The notes under the pieces are model-generated. The model had not been told where the DNA came from. It did no database searches and worked only from the letters and a program-made list of their open reading frames with translations. A program made the translations under genes and the position numbers. From Methylotenera sp. (lineage in GTDB: Bacteria; Pseudomonadota; Gammaproteobacteria; Burkholderiales; Methylophilaceae), in NCBI GenBank assembly GCA_013816325.1, contig JACDEP010000003.1, forward strand, positions 1 through 29,721: a stretch of 29,721 bases of DNA. The letters are read 5' to 3'. The first letter of the stretch is position 1. Every line of letters starts with the position of its first letter. Of this stretch, positions 8,341-17,943 are shown piece after piece.

Positions 8341-8424
8341 ACGCGAGCTTTAAGCAAAGATATAAAGAAATGGCGAGCTAAAAACGTAGCTTATAAGGTT
8401 TTATTTCAATAGCCTTGGAGTATC

Positions 8425-8703
8425 TCAGCCGCCACTTAGGGATTGAAAAATATACACGGTTCGGTCATCCGGTACATGATCAGAGAGTTTTATTTTATCA
8501 ATCACTAGGGTGTCATTGATACAGATGTTCACATGCCGACGCAACGCACCATGTTCGTTGAGTACGTAATCGATAAAGCCTGGGGCTATCTCATTAATTG
8601 CAAGTAAAATGCCTGCGACCGACCCGGATGGCACAGTTATTATTCGGTCCTTTAGTTGCGGAAAGAACCGGTAAAGATGTGGTGTCATTTCAACACGAGG
8701 CAT
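8425..8703 (-). CDS. MoaD/ThiS-family ubiquitin-fold protein ending in Gly-Gly
   Basis: A 92-residue beta-grasp protein of the MoaD/ThiS family. Its C-terminus ends exactly in SLSGG, the free Gly-Gly tail that E1-like enzymes adenylate for sulfur transfer or conjugation. The central GALRRHVNICINDTLV and the end VYIFQSLSGG match the MoaD-like branch commonly seen beside BNR-propeller genes rather than true molybdopterin synthase MoaD. No moaE, moeB/thiF, thiG or JAMM protease gene is nearby, so any activating enzyme must be encoded elsewhere. It starts three bases after the stop of the propeller gene and is surely cotranslated with it. It may be a sulfur carrier or a protein modifier; the function is unknown. 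Confidence 0.88.
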   Translation of the reverse strand: MPRVEMTPHLYRFFPQLKDRIITVPSGSVAGILLAINEIAPGFIDYVLNEHGALRRHVNICINDTLVIDKIKLSDHVPDDRTVYIFQSLSGG

Positions 8704-8706
8704 GAT

Positions 8707-9891
8707 TCAGCCAAATCGTACAGAATAAATCGGCGGAAAATTGTTATCCAGGCATTGCCAGGTTTCACCACGGTCTTCTGACACATAAACATTACCGGTC
8801 GTGCTGCCAAAACATAAACAATCACCCGATACATCAAGGCTATGCCTAAGAGCGATGTCATAGGCGTTATCCTGTGGCAGACCGTTTCGAAATGATTGCC
8901 ATGTCTTTCCACCATCGGTCGTTCGCGCGACGAACAAACCACCATCAATCGCCATTCGTTCTGAATCCGCGCGTGCCGGTACGACCCAGGCCGTAAGCCC
9001 GTCATTCGCATCCGCAACAATTGGAAAACCAAAATTCACTCCTAGATCGGGCATACTGACCTTTTTCCAGTTCTTTGCTCCGTCGTCGCTGTAAAAAACA
9101 CCGCAGTGGTTTTGCTGCCAGAGATGATCAGGCTGTCCCGGGCAACTGGTCACGAAATGCGGGTCGTGACCCCACTCTGATTCAGGGTTCGGTAGATAGT
9201 CCATCAACATACCTCGATTACGACCTTCCCAACTTTGGCCCCCATCGGTAGACTCGAGAACCCCTGCTGTTGATACCGCAACATAAATATGATCCGAATC
9301 GCGCGGATCAACAACAATGGAATGAATACCGGGTTCAAATACGCCATAATCAATACTCGCAGGCGTACCATTCCAACGGTTTTCAGCCGTCGCATTACCG
9401 GCGAACAAATCACCCCCGCGACTATGATGGCTCCATAATGGTCGGTTGAGTTCCCAAGTATCGCCGCCATCATCGCTGACAAATAAACCGCCGGGGATAG
9501 TGCCTGCATATAGCCTGTTAGGCTGATCGGCATTCCCAAACGTAATATTCCATATTTTAAGCACAGATGCATCCGCGTACTCTGGCAGAGCAGACGGTGA
9601 CTCCGGGTTGGAATCGGGTGTAGGTAGGTATTTGACGATATAGCGTGCACCTTCGGGGTATTTTAGGGATGTTATGTCGACCCAGGTTTCACCCCCATCA
9701 CGAGAACGAGACAACTTAGGCCCCCAATGCCCATGGTCTAAGGACACCCATAAGGTACCATCACGAGGATCACGTGCCGCGTAACACACGGGCACACCCG
9801 CATGCACGATTGACCGGGGACGCCAGATCGAGCTTATACGGTCAAATATTATGGCGCCCTTGCGAGTACCTAGTAAAATCATATCAGACAT
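8707..9891 (-). CDS. BNR/Asp-box beta-propeller protein (sialidase-like fold, function unknown)
   Basis: A 394-residue protein built of six Asp-box repeats (S/T-x-D-x-G-x-x-W) at residues 63-70, 139-146, 214-221, 268-275, 324-331 and 371-378, as expected for a six-bladed sialidase/VPS10-type propeller. Automatic pipelines often call such proteins exo-alpha-sialidase, but I do not see a credible set of sialidase catalytic residues. No signal peptide is visible, so it is probably cytoplasmic. Conserved-looking His/Trp-rich stretches (LDHGHWGPKLSR, EWGHDPHFV, LWQQNHCGVF) may line a binding site. The start is set at ATG 9891, not the in-frame ATG 9909, because GGGAGAGGG lies seven bases before it. 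The MoaD-like gene follows after three bases, so the two probably work together. Confidence 0.85.
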   Translation of the reverse strand: MSDMILLGTRKGAIIFDRISSIWRPRSIVHAGVPVCYAARDPRDGTLWVSLDHGHWGPKLSRSRDGGETWVDITSLKYPEGARYIVKYLPTPDSNPESPSALPEYADASVLKIWNITFGNADQPNRLYAGTIPGGLFVSDDGGDTWELNRPLWSHHSRGGDLFAGNATAENRWNGTPASIDYGVFEPGIHSIVVDPRDSDHIYVAVSTAGVLESTDGGQSWEGRNRGMLMDYLPNPESEWGHDPHFVTSCPGQPDHLWQQNHCGVFYSDDGAKNWKKVSMPDLGVNFGFPIVADANDGLTAWVVPARADSERMAIDGGLFVARTTDGGKTWQSFRNGLPQDNAYDIALRHSLDVSGDCLCFGSTTGNVYVSEDRGETWQCLDNNFPPIYSVRFG

Positions 9892-9898
9892 TAAATTA

Positions 9899-9907
9899 CC
9901 CTCTCCC
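9899..9907 (-). promoter_or_regulatory. Ribosome binding site deciding the propeller-gene start
   Basis: On the minus strand GGGAGAGGG ends seven bases before ATG 9891. The upstream in-frame ATG at 9907-9909 overlaps this purine tract and would hide it, so 9891 is the better start. Confidence 0.75.
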
Positions 9908-10106
9908 ATATTGCCACTTCATGTAACTATATTACCAAAGGGATAAAGCTTGCATTAATTTAATTATAATTGGATTACGTTTATAGGGAGATTAACAACT
10001 GGAGCGAATATCTTAGTAAAAAGCAGAAGGTTATAACAATGTTTAATTCAAAAATGACCCGCATTTATTATTGCTCGGCTCTATATATACTTTGTAATAA
10101 CTGTTA

Positions 10107-10121
10107 ACGGCTCCTAGCCGT
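10107..10121 (-). terminator. Weak candidate terminator behind the mdt operon
   Basis: ACGGCT and AGCCGT form a perfect 6-bp stem around CCT, 98 bases beyond the stop of the outer membrane factor. The minus strand continues into an A/T-rich but not T-only stretch, so termination would be inefficient. This is a low-confidence call. Confidence 0.25.
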
Positions 10122-10219
10122 AAGCCAAAGTGAATGAAACGTTCGCAAACTGCCATGTTCCGTTTTAGCCTGCCGAAAGATCTGGTCTACATTGCGTGGC
10201 TTAAGGTCGGTAATTTGGG

Positions 10220-11635
10220 TTATTTCGCTACGGACCAACCGCCACCTAATGCTTTGATGAGTAATACACTATTCAACATTTGGTTACCTTGTAAGTTAAT
10301 AAGAGTGCGCTCGCTGTTCAATCTCGTGTTGTATACATTCACAACATCTAGATACGATACAACCCCCGCTTTATATTGATTAGTAGTATAAGTCTCTGAA
10401 ATTCGTGCGGCCTTCAATGCTTCTGCTTGTAACCTTTGTTCTTCTTGCAAGACACGCAGCGACGCCAAGTAATCTTCGACCTCTTTAAAACCAGTTAATA
10501 CAGTCTGGCGATAATTAGCTACATTTTCGTCATAGACCGCAATTGCTTGATCGCTTAAAGCGTGACGTTCACCACCATCAAATATTGTCATTGCCAGTGT
10601 TGCCCCGAGTGACCATATACGACTTGGTAAGGAGAGTAAGTCAGATAGCGTATTGCTTTGGTATCCGCCTAATGCTGACAGTGAAAGGCTAGGGAAAAAG
10701 GCAGCTTTGGCTACGCCTATCTGTGCATTTGCAGCCGCCACACGACGTTCCGCAGCCGCAATATCCGGCCGACGTTCAAGCAATTCAGAAGGCAAAGATA
10801 ACGGAACATCTGGTATTCCTACGTTTAACAGAGTTGGAGCGATTGTAAGGTCAGAAGGTGCTTTGCCTATTAACAGTGCAATCGCGTGCTCGAATTGCGC
10901 ACGCTGTATGCCTAAATCAGATGCTTGAGCTTGGGTAGACTTGAGTAATGTCTCTGCTAGTACAACATCACTTTTGCCTACTACACCTGCTTTGTAACGA
11001 TTTTGTGTCACTTCAAATGATTTCTGGTAAGAAGTCACCGTTTCATTCAACAGTTTTTTCTGGCTATCAGCAATACGTAACGAAAAATAATTCTGGGCAA
11101 GCTCAGCCTGCGCACTGAGTAGCGCCGCAGCAATATCACTAGAGGTGGCTTTAGTTGTCGCTTGGTTGGCTTCGACGGTACGACCTATCCTACCCCATAT
11201 ATCAGCTTCCCAGTCTAAATTGAGCGTGAGCGAATTAGTGTCTCTAATCGAAGGGCCATTGATAGTATTGGTGCTGGTGCCGGAGGGCTGATTACGTGTT
11301 TTAGAGGCATTGGCAGAAATAAATGGAAGGTAACTAGCACGTGATGACGCAACCAAAGCTTGTGCCTGACGGAAGCGGGCTCTGAAAGCGACAATATTTT
11401 GATTGGATATTTCGACTTGCTCTTCCAACGTATTTAGCTCTGCGTCATTGAATAGCTGCCACCATTTTTCACGAATCACATCATCTTTAGGTTCTGCCAC
11501 TTTCCAACCCGCAGCTTCCTTAAAGGTGGCAGGTTGGGCAGTCTCTGGTTTCACGTAATCCGGACCCACCATACAGCCCGAGATTGTCAGGACCAAAAGA
11601 CCGAGTGCTAAATTTTTCTTATTGATGTACATCAT
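10220..11635 (-). CDS. Outer membrane factor lipoprotein of an RND efflux system (OprM/NodT type)
   Basis: This TolC-like channel forms the exit duct of the tripartite pump encoded upstream. The N-terminus carries a lipobox ending LTISGC (Cys21 from the chosen start), then MVGPDYVKPE, the classic opening of NodT/OprM-family lipoproteins. The body shows the two internally duplicated OEP repeats with the typical ELLERRPDIAAAERRVAAANAQIGVAKAAFFPSLSLS region, split here as SELLERRPDIAAAE and IGVAKAAFFPSLSLSA. The start is taken at ATG 11635, because the upstream in-frame start at 11641 is TTG and GGA lies about six bases before ATG 11635. It is last in the operon, 42 bases behind mdtC. Confidence 0.93.
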   Translation of the reverse strand: MMYINKKNLALGLLVLTISGCMVGPDYVKPETAQPATFKEAAGWKVAEPKDDVIREKWWQLFNDAELNTLEEQVEISNQNIVAFRARFRQAQALVASSRASYLPFISANASKTRNQPSGTSTNTINGPSIRDTNSLTLNLDWEADIWGRIGRTVEANQATTKATSSDIAAALLSAQAELAQNYFSLRIADSQKKLLNETVTSYQKSFEVTQNRYKAGVVGKSDVVLAETLLKSTQAQASDLGIQRAQFEHAIALLIGKAPSDLTIAPTLLNVGIPDVPLSLPSELLERRPDIAAAERRVAAANAQIGVAKAAFFPSLSLSALGGYQSNTLSDLLSLPSRIWSLGATLAMTIFDGGERHALSDQAIAVYDENVANYRQTVLTGFKEVEDYLASLRVLQEEQRLQAEALKAARISETYTTNQYKAGVVSYLDVVNVYNTRLNSERTLINLQGNQMLNSVLLIKALGGGWSVAK

Positions 11636-11677
11636 ATTCAATCCAATTTTAATATCGACGTAAGCAAATAGTGTTTA

Positions 11678-14600
11678 TTAATTCTTAACGAATAACGTTT
11701 CTTGAATAACAGTCTTACTTTCCCGAAAACTCTGGTACCAAATACGCGCTTGATCAAGATAAAGATATACAACAGGTGTAGTAAATAGCGTCAGAATCTG
11801 ACTAAAAATAAGACCTCCAACAATTGAGATGCCTAAGGGATGGCGTAACTCTGCGCCATCGCCACGACCAAGCATCAATGGCAAAGCACTCAGCATTGCG
11901 GCCATGGTCGTCATCAAAATAGGCCGGAAGCGTAATAAGCAAGCTTGATAAATAGAGTCACGAGAGTTCAAGCCCTGTTGCCGTTCAGCATCCAAGGCGA
12001 AATCAATCATCATGATTGCGTTCTTTTGCACGATACCGATGAGTAATATCACGCCTATCATGCCGATAAGATTAAGGTCTTGACCAAATACCATCAATGC
12101 TAACAAAGCACCTACCCCTGCCGAAGGTAAAGTAGAGAGAATGGTGATGGGATGAATAAGGCTTTCATATAGCACACCAAGTACGATATACATCGTTAAG
12201 ACTGCTAATAAGATGAGCCATGGTTGACTCTTTAAAGACTCCTGAAAAACTTTAGCTGTGCCCTGAAAACCGCCATGAATTGAAGCTGGTACGCCGATAC
12301 GATCAAATGTGGCATCAATTGCCTGTGTTGCCTGCCCAAGGGATACGCCCGCCTGTAAGTTAAAGGTAATGGTAGTAGAAGCATATAAGCCTTGATGATT
12401 GACGCCCAGCGCAGTATTGGTCATTTCGTAATGACTGAATGTTGAAAACGGTACCTGTGTGCCATTTGGTGCAGTGATGTATAAATCTTTCAAAGAATCG
12501 GGACCTTGTAAATACTCGGGTGCCAAACCCATGACCACATGATATTGATTGAGTGGATTGTATATAGTCGATACCTGCCTTTGACCGAATGCACTATTCA
12601 AGGTGGAATCAATGAGTTGCATATTCAAACCAAGCCGACTAACCGTTTCTCGATCAATCACTAATGTTGTCTGTAGCCCGCGATCCGCTTCGTCGCTGCT
12701 TACATCTGCAATTTCCTTCATCTCACTCAGCGCTTTGTTGATTTTGGGACCCCATAAACGCAGTTCTTGCAAATCACTACCTTGGAGTGTGTATTGATAT
12801 TGCGCACTCCCCTGCCTGCCGCCTATACGAATATCCTGTACTGCCTGTAGTGTCAACTTGGCCCCTGGTTCTTTCGAAAGTTTGCCGCGCAAGCGTGCAA
12901 TGACCTGATCTGCGCTGACTTTACGTTCTGAGATTGGCTTTAAGGTCGCAAACATTTGTCCGCCATTGCGTTGTCCACCACCGACAAAACCCGCCACATC
13001 CTTAACGGCGGGATCTTGCCCGACGATAGCAATAAAGTGATTCAATTTTTGCTGCATGGCTTGGAATGAAATACTCTGGTCGCCTTGAATAGACCCACTT
13101 AAACGACCAGAATCCTGCTGTGGAAAAAAACCTTTAGGCACAATCACATAAAGATAAATGTTAAATACGATAGTCGCCATCAGTATTAATAATGTGATTA
13201 ACTTATAACGTAAGACCACTGACAAGCTACTGGCATAAGTCTCATGCAGCCAAGCAAAGGTGCTTTCACATGCGATGCTTAAACGGTCTGGCTGGGTGCT
13301 TGCGTGTTGATTAAGCAACGTTGCGCACATCATAGGGGTCAGTGTGAGCGAAACTACTAAAGACACCAAGACTGCAACCGATAAAGTTACCGCAAACTCC
13401 CGGAATAATCGACCGACTATACCGCCCATAAGCAGGATAGGAATAAATACTGCAATGAGCGACAAGCTCATAGATAATACCGTTGGGCCTACTTCGCGAG
13501 CGCCTTGCAAGGCAGCTTGCATTCGATTCATACCAGCTTCCATATGTCTGACAATGTTTTCTTGCACAACAATAGCATCATCTACTAAAAGCCCAGTGCC
13601 GATTGTGAGCGCCATTAAAGACAAGTTATTCAAACTGAATCCACATAAATAAATAACGGCAAATGTCCCAATCAGTGAAACTACAACCGCTACCGCCGGA
13701 ATAACAGTCGCCCTGATATTGCGGAGAAATAGCATTACAACAATGACGACTAAGCTCAAAGACACTAAAAGAGTGAAAGCGATTTCTCGTAGTGAAGCCC
13801 GTATATTGATAGTACGGTCTATCAATATTTGCATATTGATTGCGCCAGGCATGGAATTACGTAGCTCGGGTAATAGAGCTTTAATACTATCGACAATTTC
13901 TACAACATTAGCACTTGCCTGAGGATCAACCCTAACGATAATCGCCGGTTTACCATTCGCCGAACCCGCGTTACGTACATCCTCTACGGCATCTGTGACG
14001 TTCGCAATATCTTGAAGCCGAATGGCTGCACCATTGCGATAGGCGATGATTAATGGCTTGAAGTCAGCCGCTACCCTTGATTCATCGCTCGTATAAATTT
14101 GCCAATATTTATCATGTGTTTCTACTGAACCGCGTGGTCGATTGGAATTAGTCGTTGCTAGCGCAGTACGCGCTTCTTCTAAACTGATATTAAATTTACT
14201 TAATGCATTCGGATCAACATCCACGCGGACTGCTGGCAGCGAGCTGCCGCCTACGCTGACCTCACCGACACCGGCTACTTGTGCTAACTTCTGAGCCAAA
14301 ATAGTAGAGGCAGCATCATAGATCTGGCCTTGTGTCATCGTGTCTGACGTCAGGCCTAACATCAATACACTCGCACCCCCTGGGGTGACTTTGTTATAGG
14401 TTGGGTTGCGTGGCATGCCAGTAGGTAATAAAGTGCGTGATGCATTGATGGCACCTTGCACATCTCGTGCTGCGCCGTTGATGTCACGATTTAAATCAAA
14501 TTGCATGATAATACGGGTACTACCCATCGAGCTGGATGAGCTCATTTCATTAATGCCGGCGATATGCCCGAATGCCTTTTCTAAAGGCGCAGCAATGCTA

Positions 14601-14782
14601 GAGGCCATCGTTTCTGGGTTTGCTCCGGGTAAATTTGCACTGACAGAAATCACCGGAAACTCCACTTGTGGTAGAGAAGCCACTGGCAGTAAGTTCAGCC
14701 CGACCAGCCCTGCCAATACGATACCTAGACTGAGCAAAGTTGTCGCAATTGGGCGGTGGATAAAGATTGCAGAAAAATTCAT
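11678..14782 (-). CDS. mdtC: RND efflux permease, MdtC type
   Basis: This proton-driven inner-membrane drug exporter subunit has 1034 residues and the standard 12 TM segments with two large periplasmic loops. The opening (MNFSAIFIHRPIATTLL, then LPQVEFPVI, GANPETMASSIAAPLEKAFG and SSSSMGSTRIIMQFDLNRDI) matches E. coli MdtC closely. The proton-relay pair is Asp401-Asp402 in TM4 (LVDDAIVV), and the TM10 lysine is kept in IVQKNAIMMIDFAL. The start is ATG 14782, overlapping the mdtB stop as ATGA; a frame extending to 14818 would add 12 residues that do not belong to the family. In E. coli MdtB and MdtC form a B2C heterotrimer, and translational coupling of the two fits this. Confidence 0.95.
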   Translation of the reverse strand: MNFSAIFIHRPIATTLLSLGIVLAGLVGLNLLPVASLPQVEFPVISVSANLPGANPETMASSIAAPLEKAFGHIAGINEMSSSSSMGSTRIIMQFDLNRDINGAARDVQGAINASRTLLPTGMPRNPTYNKVTPGGASVLMLGLTSDTMTQGQIYDAASTILAQKLAQVAGVGEVSVGGSSLPAVRVDVDPNALSKFNISLEEARTALATTNSNRPRGSVETHDKYWQIYTSDESRVAADFKPLIIAYRNGAAIRLQDIANVTDAVEDVRNAGSANGKPAIIVRVDPQASANVVEIVDSIKALLPELRNSMPGAINMQILIDRTINIRASLREIAFTLLVSLSLVVIVVMLFLRNIRATVIPAVAVVVSLIGTFAVIYLCGFSLNNLSLMALTIGTGLLVDDAIVVQENIVRHMEAGMNRMQAALQGAREVGPTVLSMSLSLIAVFIPILLMGGIVGRLFREFAVTLSVAVLVSLVVSLTLTPMMCATLLNQHASTQPDRLSIACESTFAWLHETYASSLSVVLRYKLITLLILMATIVFNIYLYVIVPKGFFPQQDSGRLSGSIQGDQSISFQAMQQKLNHFIAIVGQDPAVKDVAGFVGGGQRNGGQMFATLKPISERKVSADQVIARLRGKLSKEPGAKLTLQAVQDIRIGGRQGSAQYQYTLQGSDLQELRLWGPKINKALSEMKEIADVSSDEADRGLQTTLVIDRETVSRLGLNMQLIDSTLNSAFGQRQVSTIYNPLNQYHVVMGLAPEYLQGPDSLKDLYITAPNGTQVPFSTFSHYEMTNTALGVNHQGLYASTTITFNLQAGVSLGQATQAIDATFDRIGVPASIHGGFQGTAKVFQESLKSQPWLILLAVLTMYIVLGVLYESLIHPITILSTLPSAGVGALLALMVFGQDLNLIGMIGVILLIGIVQKNAIMMIDFALDAERQQGLNSRDSIYQACLLRFRPILMTTMAAMLSALPLMLGRGDGAELRHPLGISIVGGLIFSQILTLFTTPVVYLYLDQARIWYQSFRESKTVIQETLFVKN

Positions 14783-17700
14783 GGTTCTGCTTGCAATTCT
14801 GAGCGACGTGCGTGCCATGCTTTAACACGTCTTGCCGCATTATCGAAAGCTAGGTAAATCACAGGTGTAGTAAACAAAGTCAGCACTTGGCTTACCAGCA
14901 GACCGCCTACCATGGTGATACCAAGTGGGTGACGCAATTCAGAACCGACGCCACTCCCTATCATTAATGGTAATGCACCTAGTAGCGCTGCCATGGTCGT
15001 CATTAAAATAGGGCGCAACCTTAATAAACAAGCTTGGTGAATAGCCTCCCGTGGGGACTTACCTTCATTGCGCTCGGCATCAAGTGCAAAGTCAATCATC
15101 ATGATGGCATTCTTTTTGACGATACCGATCAGCAAAATAATACCGATGATGCCGATAATGCCCATATCATTACCAGAAAGTATTAATGCCAATAGCGCAC
15201 CGATACCGGCTGACGGTAAAGTAGATAAGATCGTGACTGGATGGATAAAGCTCTCGTAGAGCACACCGAGTACAATGTACATCGTGACAATCGCAGCCAA
15301 AATCAGGAATATTTGATTACTAAGTGAAGAGCGGAAAGCCGAAGCCGCGCCTTGGAATTCAGTTTGAATACTCGCTGGCATCCCTATCTGATGTTCTGCG
15401 GCTTCAATGACATCAACCGCCTCACCTAGCGACACTCCGGAACGCAGATTGAATGAGATAGTAGTCGCTGGAAACTGTCCTAGATGGCTAATTACTAGCG
15501 GTGTAGTACGTTCTTCAACGGTGGCAATCGCATTCAGTGGGACTTGCGTGCTAGCGCCCGTGGAACTGTCGGTACCGGTCACATAAATGTCATTTAATGC
15601 TTCTGGCCCAACTTGAAACTCAGGCTTGGCTTCTAACACTACACGATATAAATTGGACTGCGTAAAGATGGTAGAAATCAAACGCTGACCAAATGCACTA
15701 TATAAGGCATTATCAATCGCAGCCGTAGTTACGCCTAAGCGACCTGCAGTTTGTTTATCGATATTCACATAGGCTTGTAGACCTTGATCCTGCAAATCAC
15801 TCGCTACATCCGCCAATTGCGATTGCTGATTAAGTTTCTCCACCAGTTTTGGCACCCATATACTGAGCTGTTTAGGGTCAATATCCTTAAGCGTAAACTG
15901 ATACTGAGTACGACTCAAACGGCTTTCTATCGTCAAATCTTGCACTGGCTGCATATATAGATGGATGCCTGAGACAGCTGCAAGTTTCGGTTGTAATCGC
16001 TGAATGATTTGCGAGGCTGTTTCTGACCGGCCTGAATGCTTTTTGAGACTGATCAAAAAACGACCACTATTCAAGGTCACGTTGACGCCATCAATACCAA
16101 TAAAAGATGACACACTCTCTACATCCGGGTCTTCTAGCAACACTTCCGCTAGGGCCTGCTGACGCTCAGACATAGCAACAAATGAGACCGACTGAGGGGC
16201 TTCAGATATACCTTGAATAATGCCAGTATCTTGTACCGGGAAAAAACCTTTAGGCACAAAAATATATAGCAAAATCGTTAATACCAAGGTTGCTAGCGCA
16301 ACCCCTAATATCAATGGCTGACGATCTAACACCCAAATTAAGGACTTATCATAAGCCGCAATCAAACGGTCAAGCAGCCCGCCTACTTTGCGGTCGAAAC
16401 GGCTTCGGTTAGCTTCTGGCGTGTAATGCAACAATTTTGCACACATCATGGGAGTCAGCGTCAACGAAACCACTGCGGAGATAAGAATCGCTATGGCCAA
16501 GGTAATGGCAAATTCGCGAAACAATCGCCCGACGACATCGCCCATAAACAACAAAGGAATCAATACTGCAATGAGTGAAACAGTGAGCGAGATGATAGTG
16601 AAGCCAATTTGTTTTGAGCCTTTGAGTGCCGCCTCTAGTGGAGCATCGCCTTCTTCAATATAGCGTGAGATGTTTTCTATCATCACAATCGCATCATCCA
16701 CCACAAAACCAGTGGCAATGGTTAATGCCATCAAGGTTAAATTATTGATGCTAAAGCCGGCAACATACATCACTGCAAAGGTACCGACCAATGATAATGG
16801 CACAGCAACGGCCGGTATAATTGTGGCTGGGATATTACGTAAAAACACAAAAATTACCATCACTACTAGCACTACTGCCAACATCAATTCAAATTGCACA
16901 TCATGTACAGAAGCGCGAATGGTAGTAGTACGATCACTCAGTATTTTCACTTCTACTGACTGCGATAAATTTGCTTCTAAATCAGGCAGCAATTGCTTGA
17001 TGCGATCAACCACTTCAATCACATTGGCGCCCGGCTGCCGCTGAATATTAATCAAAATGGCCGTTTTATCATTGCCCCATGCTGCTAGGCGATTGTTTTC
17101 AGCACCATCGATTAAATCAGCCACATCACCCAAGCGAATCGCAGCGCCCTTGCGATATGCCAAGATGAGCTCATGATACTCGGCTGCAGTTTTAAGCTGG
17201 TCATTAGCATCGATGGTAGAGGCTTGCAAAGGCCCATCAAAACTGCCTTTTGCCTGATTGACATTGGCAGCACCAATAGAATTACGAACATCATCAATAC
17301 TTAAACCATTGGCGGCAAGCGCCTTGGGGTTGACTTGAATTCTTACCGCTGGCCGCTGGCCGCCACTCAAACTGACCAATCCTACACCTGTAAGTTGTGA
17401 TATTTTCTGCGCTATTCCCGTATCAACCAGATCCTCAACCTTTGGTAAAGGCAAGGTACTAGAGCTAATTGCCAGCGTCATGATAGCGGCATCGGCTGGG
17501 TTAACCTTGCTATAGATTGGCGGCATAGGCAAATCGCTAGGTAAAAAGCTGCCGGCTCGGTTAATGGCGGCTTGTACCTCTTGTTCCGCGATGTCCAAAG
17601 TCAATTCCAGACTGAACTGAAGGGTAATGACTGATGCGCCTCCAGAGCTGCTAGATGACATCTGTTTCAATCCCGGCACTTGCCCGAACTGACGTTCCAG

Positions 17701-17898
17701 TGGTGCCGTAATTGAAGAAGTTGTGACCTCAGGGCTAGCGCCAGGGTATAAGGTAGTGACTTGTATCGTTGGGTAATCGACTTCCGGCAAAGCTGATAAA
17801 GGCAATAAACGGTACGCTAATATCCCAACCAGTAATATAGCAATCATCAATAGCGACGTCGCTATCGGGCGCATGATAAATAGACGTGATGGATTCAT
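14779..17898 (-). CDS. mdtB: RND efflux permease, MdtB type
   Basis: The second permease of the heteromeric pump has 1039 residues with the usual RND topology. Its N-terminus (SRLFIMRPIATSLLM, LPEVDYPTIQVTTLYPGASP, PLERQFGQVPGLKQMSS, SGGASVITLQF) is very close to E. coli MdtB, and the order MdtA-MdtB-MdtC is the same. The proton-relay residues are Asp401-Asp402 (FVVDDAIVM), with the lysine in IVKKNAIMMIDFAL. It begins at ATG 17898, 45 bases after mdtA, and ends in a four-base overlap with mdtC. Substrates cannot be read from sequence; E. coli MdtABC exports bile salts, novobiocin and some siderophore-type compounds. Confidence 0.95.
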   Translation of the reverse strand: MNPSRLFIMRPIATSLLMIAILLVGILAYRLLPLSALPEVDYPTIQVTTLYPGASPEVTTSSITAPLERQFGQVPGLKQMSSSSSGGASVITLQFSLELTLDIAEQEVQAAINRAGSFLPSDLPMPPIYSKVNPADAAIMTLAISSSTLPLPKVEDLVDTGIAQKISQLTGVGLVSLSGGQRPAVRIQVNPKALAANGLSIDDVRNSIGAANVNQAKGSFDGPLQASTIDANDQLKTAAEYHELILAYRKGAAIRLGDVADLIDGAENNRLAAWGNDKTAILINIQRQPGANVIEVVDRIKQLLPDLEANLSQSVEVKILSDRTTTIRASVHDVQFELMLAVVLVVMVIFVFLRNIPATIIPAVAVPLSLVGTFAVMYVAGFSINNLTLMALTIATGFVVDDAIVMIENISRYIEEGDAPLEAALKGSKQIGFTIISLTVSLIAVLIPLLFMGDVVGRLFREFAITLAIAILISAVVSLTLTPMMCAKLLHYTPEANRSRFDRKVGGLLDRLIAAYDKSLIWVLDRQPLILGVALATLVLTILLYIFVPKGFFPVQDTGIIQGISEAPQSVSFVAMSERQQALAEVLLEDPDVESVSSFIGIDGVNVTLNSGRFLISLKKHSGRSETASQIIQRLQPKLAAVSGIHLYMQPVQDLTIESRLSRTQYQFTLKDIDPKQLSIWVPKLVEKLNQQSQLADVASDLQDQGLQAYVNIDKQTAGRLGVTTAAIDNALYSAFGQRLISTIFTQSNLYRVVLEAKPEFQVGPEALNDIYVTGTDSSTGASTQVPLNAIATVEERTTPLVISHLGQFPATTISFNLRSGVSLGEAVDVIEAAEHQIGMPASIQTEFQGAASAFRSSLSNQIFLILAAIVTMYIVLGVLYESFIHPVTILSTLPSAGIGALLALILSGNDMGIIGIIGIILLIGIVKKNAIMMIDFALDAERNEGKSPREAIHQACLLRLRPILMTTMAALLGALPLMIGSGVGSELRHPLGITMVGGLLVSQVLTLFTTPVIYLAFDNAARRVKAWHARRSELQAEP

Positions 17899-17943
17899 CG
17901 TTACGCGCCTACATCATTCCGATTAAATGTTGGTTTGACGTTA

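Larger units (their letters stand above)
9892..10219. other. Intergenic stretch between the propeller gene and the efflux operon end
   Basis: This 328-base A/T-rich stretch holds the upstream region of the propeller/MoaD-like pair and the trailer of the mdt operon. I see a minus-strand TATAAT-like hexamer in the A/T tract around 9962-9975 but no well-placed -35 partner. A short perfect hairpin lies at 10107-10121. An open frame on the plus strand from 10134 runs through the 3' end of the outer-membrane-factor gene and has no recognisable content. Confidence 0.45.

Noticed and set aside
8376..8391. Hairpin AGCTA-N6-TAGCT between the convergent GGDEF-EAL and MoaD-like genes
   Set aside because: Only five base pairs, A/T-rich, with no proper T-run; too weak to call a terminator, although one is expected in this convergent gap.
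8707..9891. Annotation of the propeller protein as a sialidase
   Set aside because: The Asp boxes only define the fold; no convincing arginine triad or signal peptide was seen, and the partner gene points to another role.
9892..9909. Longer start (ATG 9909) for the propeller gene
   Set aside because: The purine tract GGGAGAGGG lies just inside this start and is ideally spaced for ATG 9891, so the six extra residues would be encoded by the ribosome binding site itself.
14783..14818. Twelve-residue N-terminal extension of mdtC
   Set aside because: The family start MNFSAIF... at 14782 aligns with E. coli MdtC and gives an ATGA overlap with mdtB; the extension lies inside the mdtB coding sequence.
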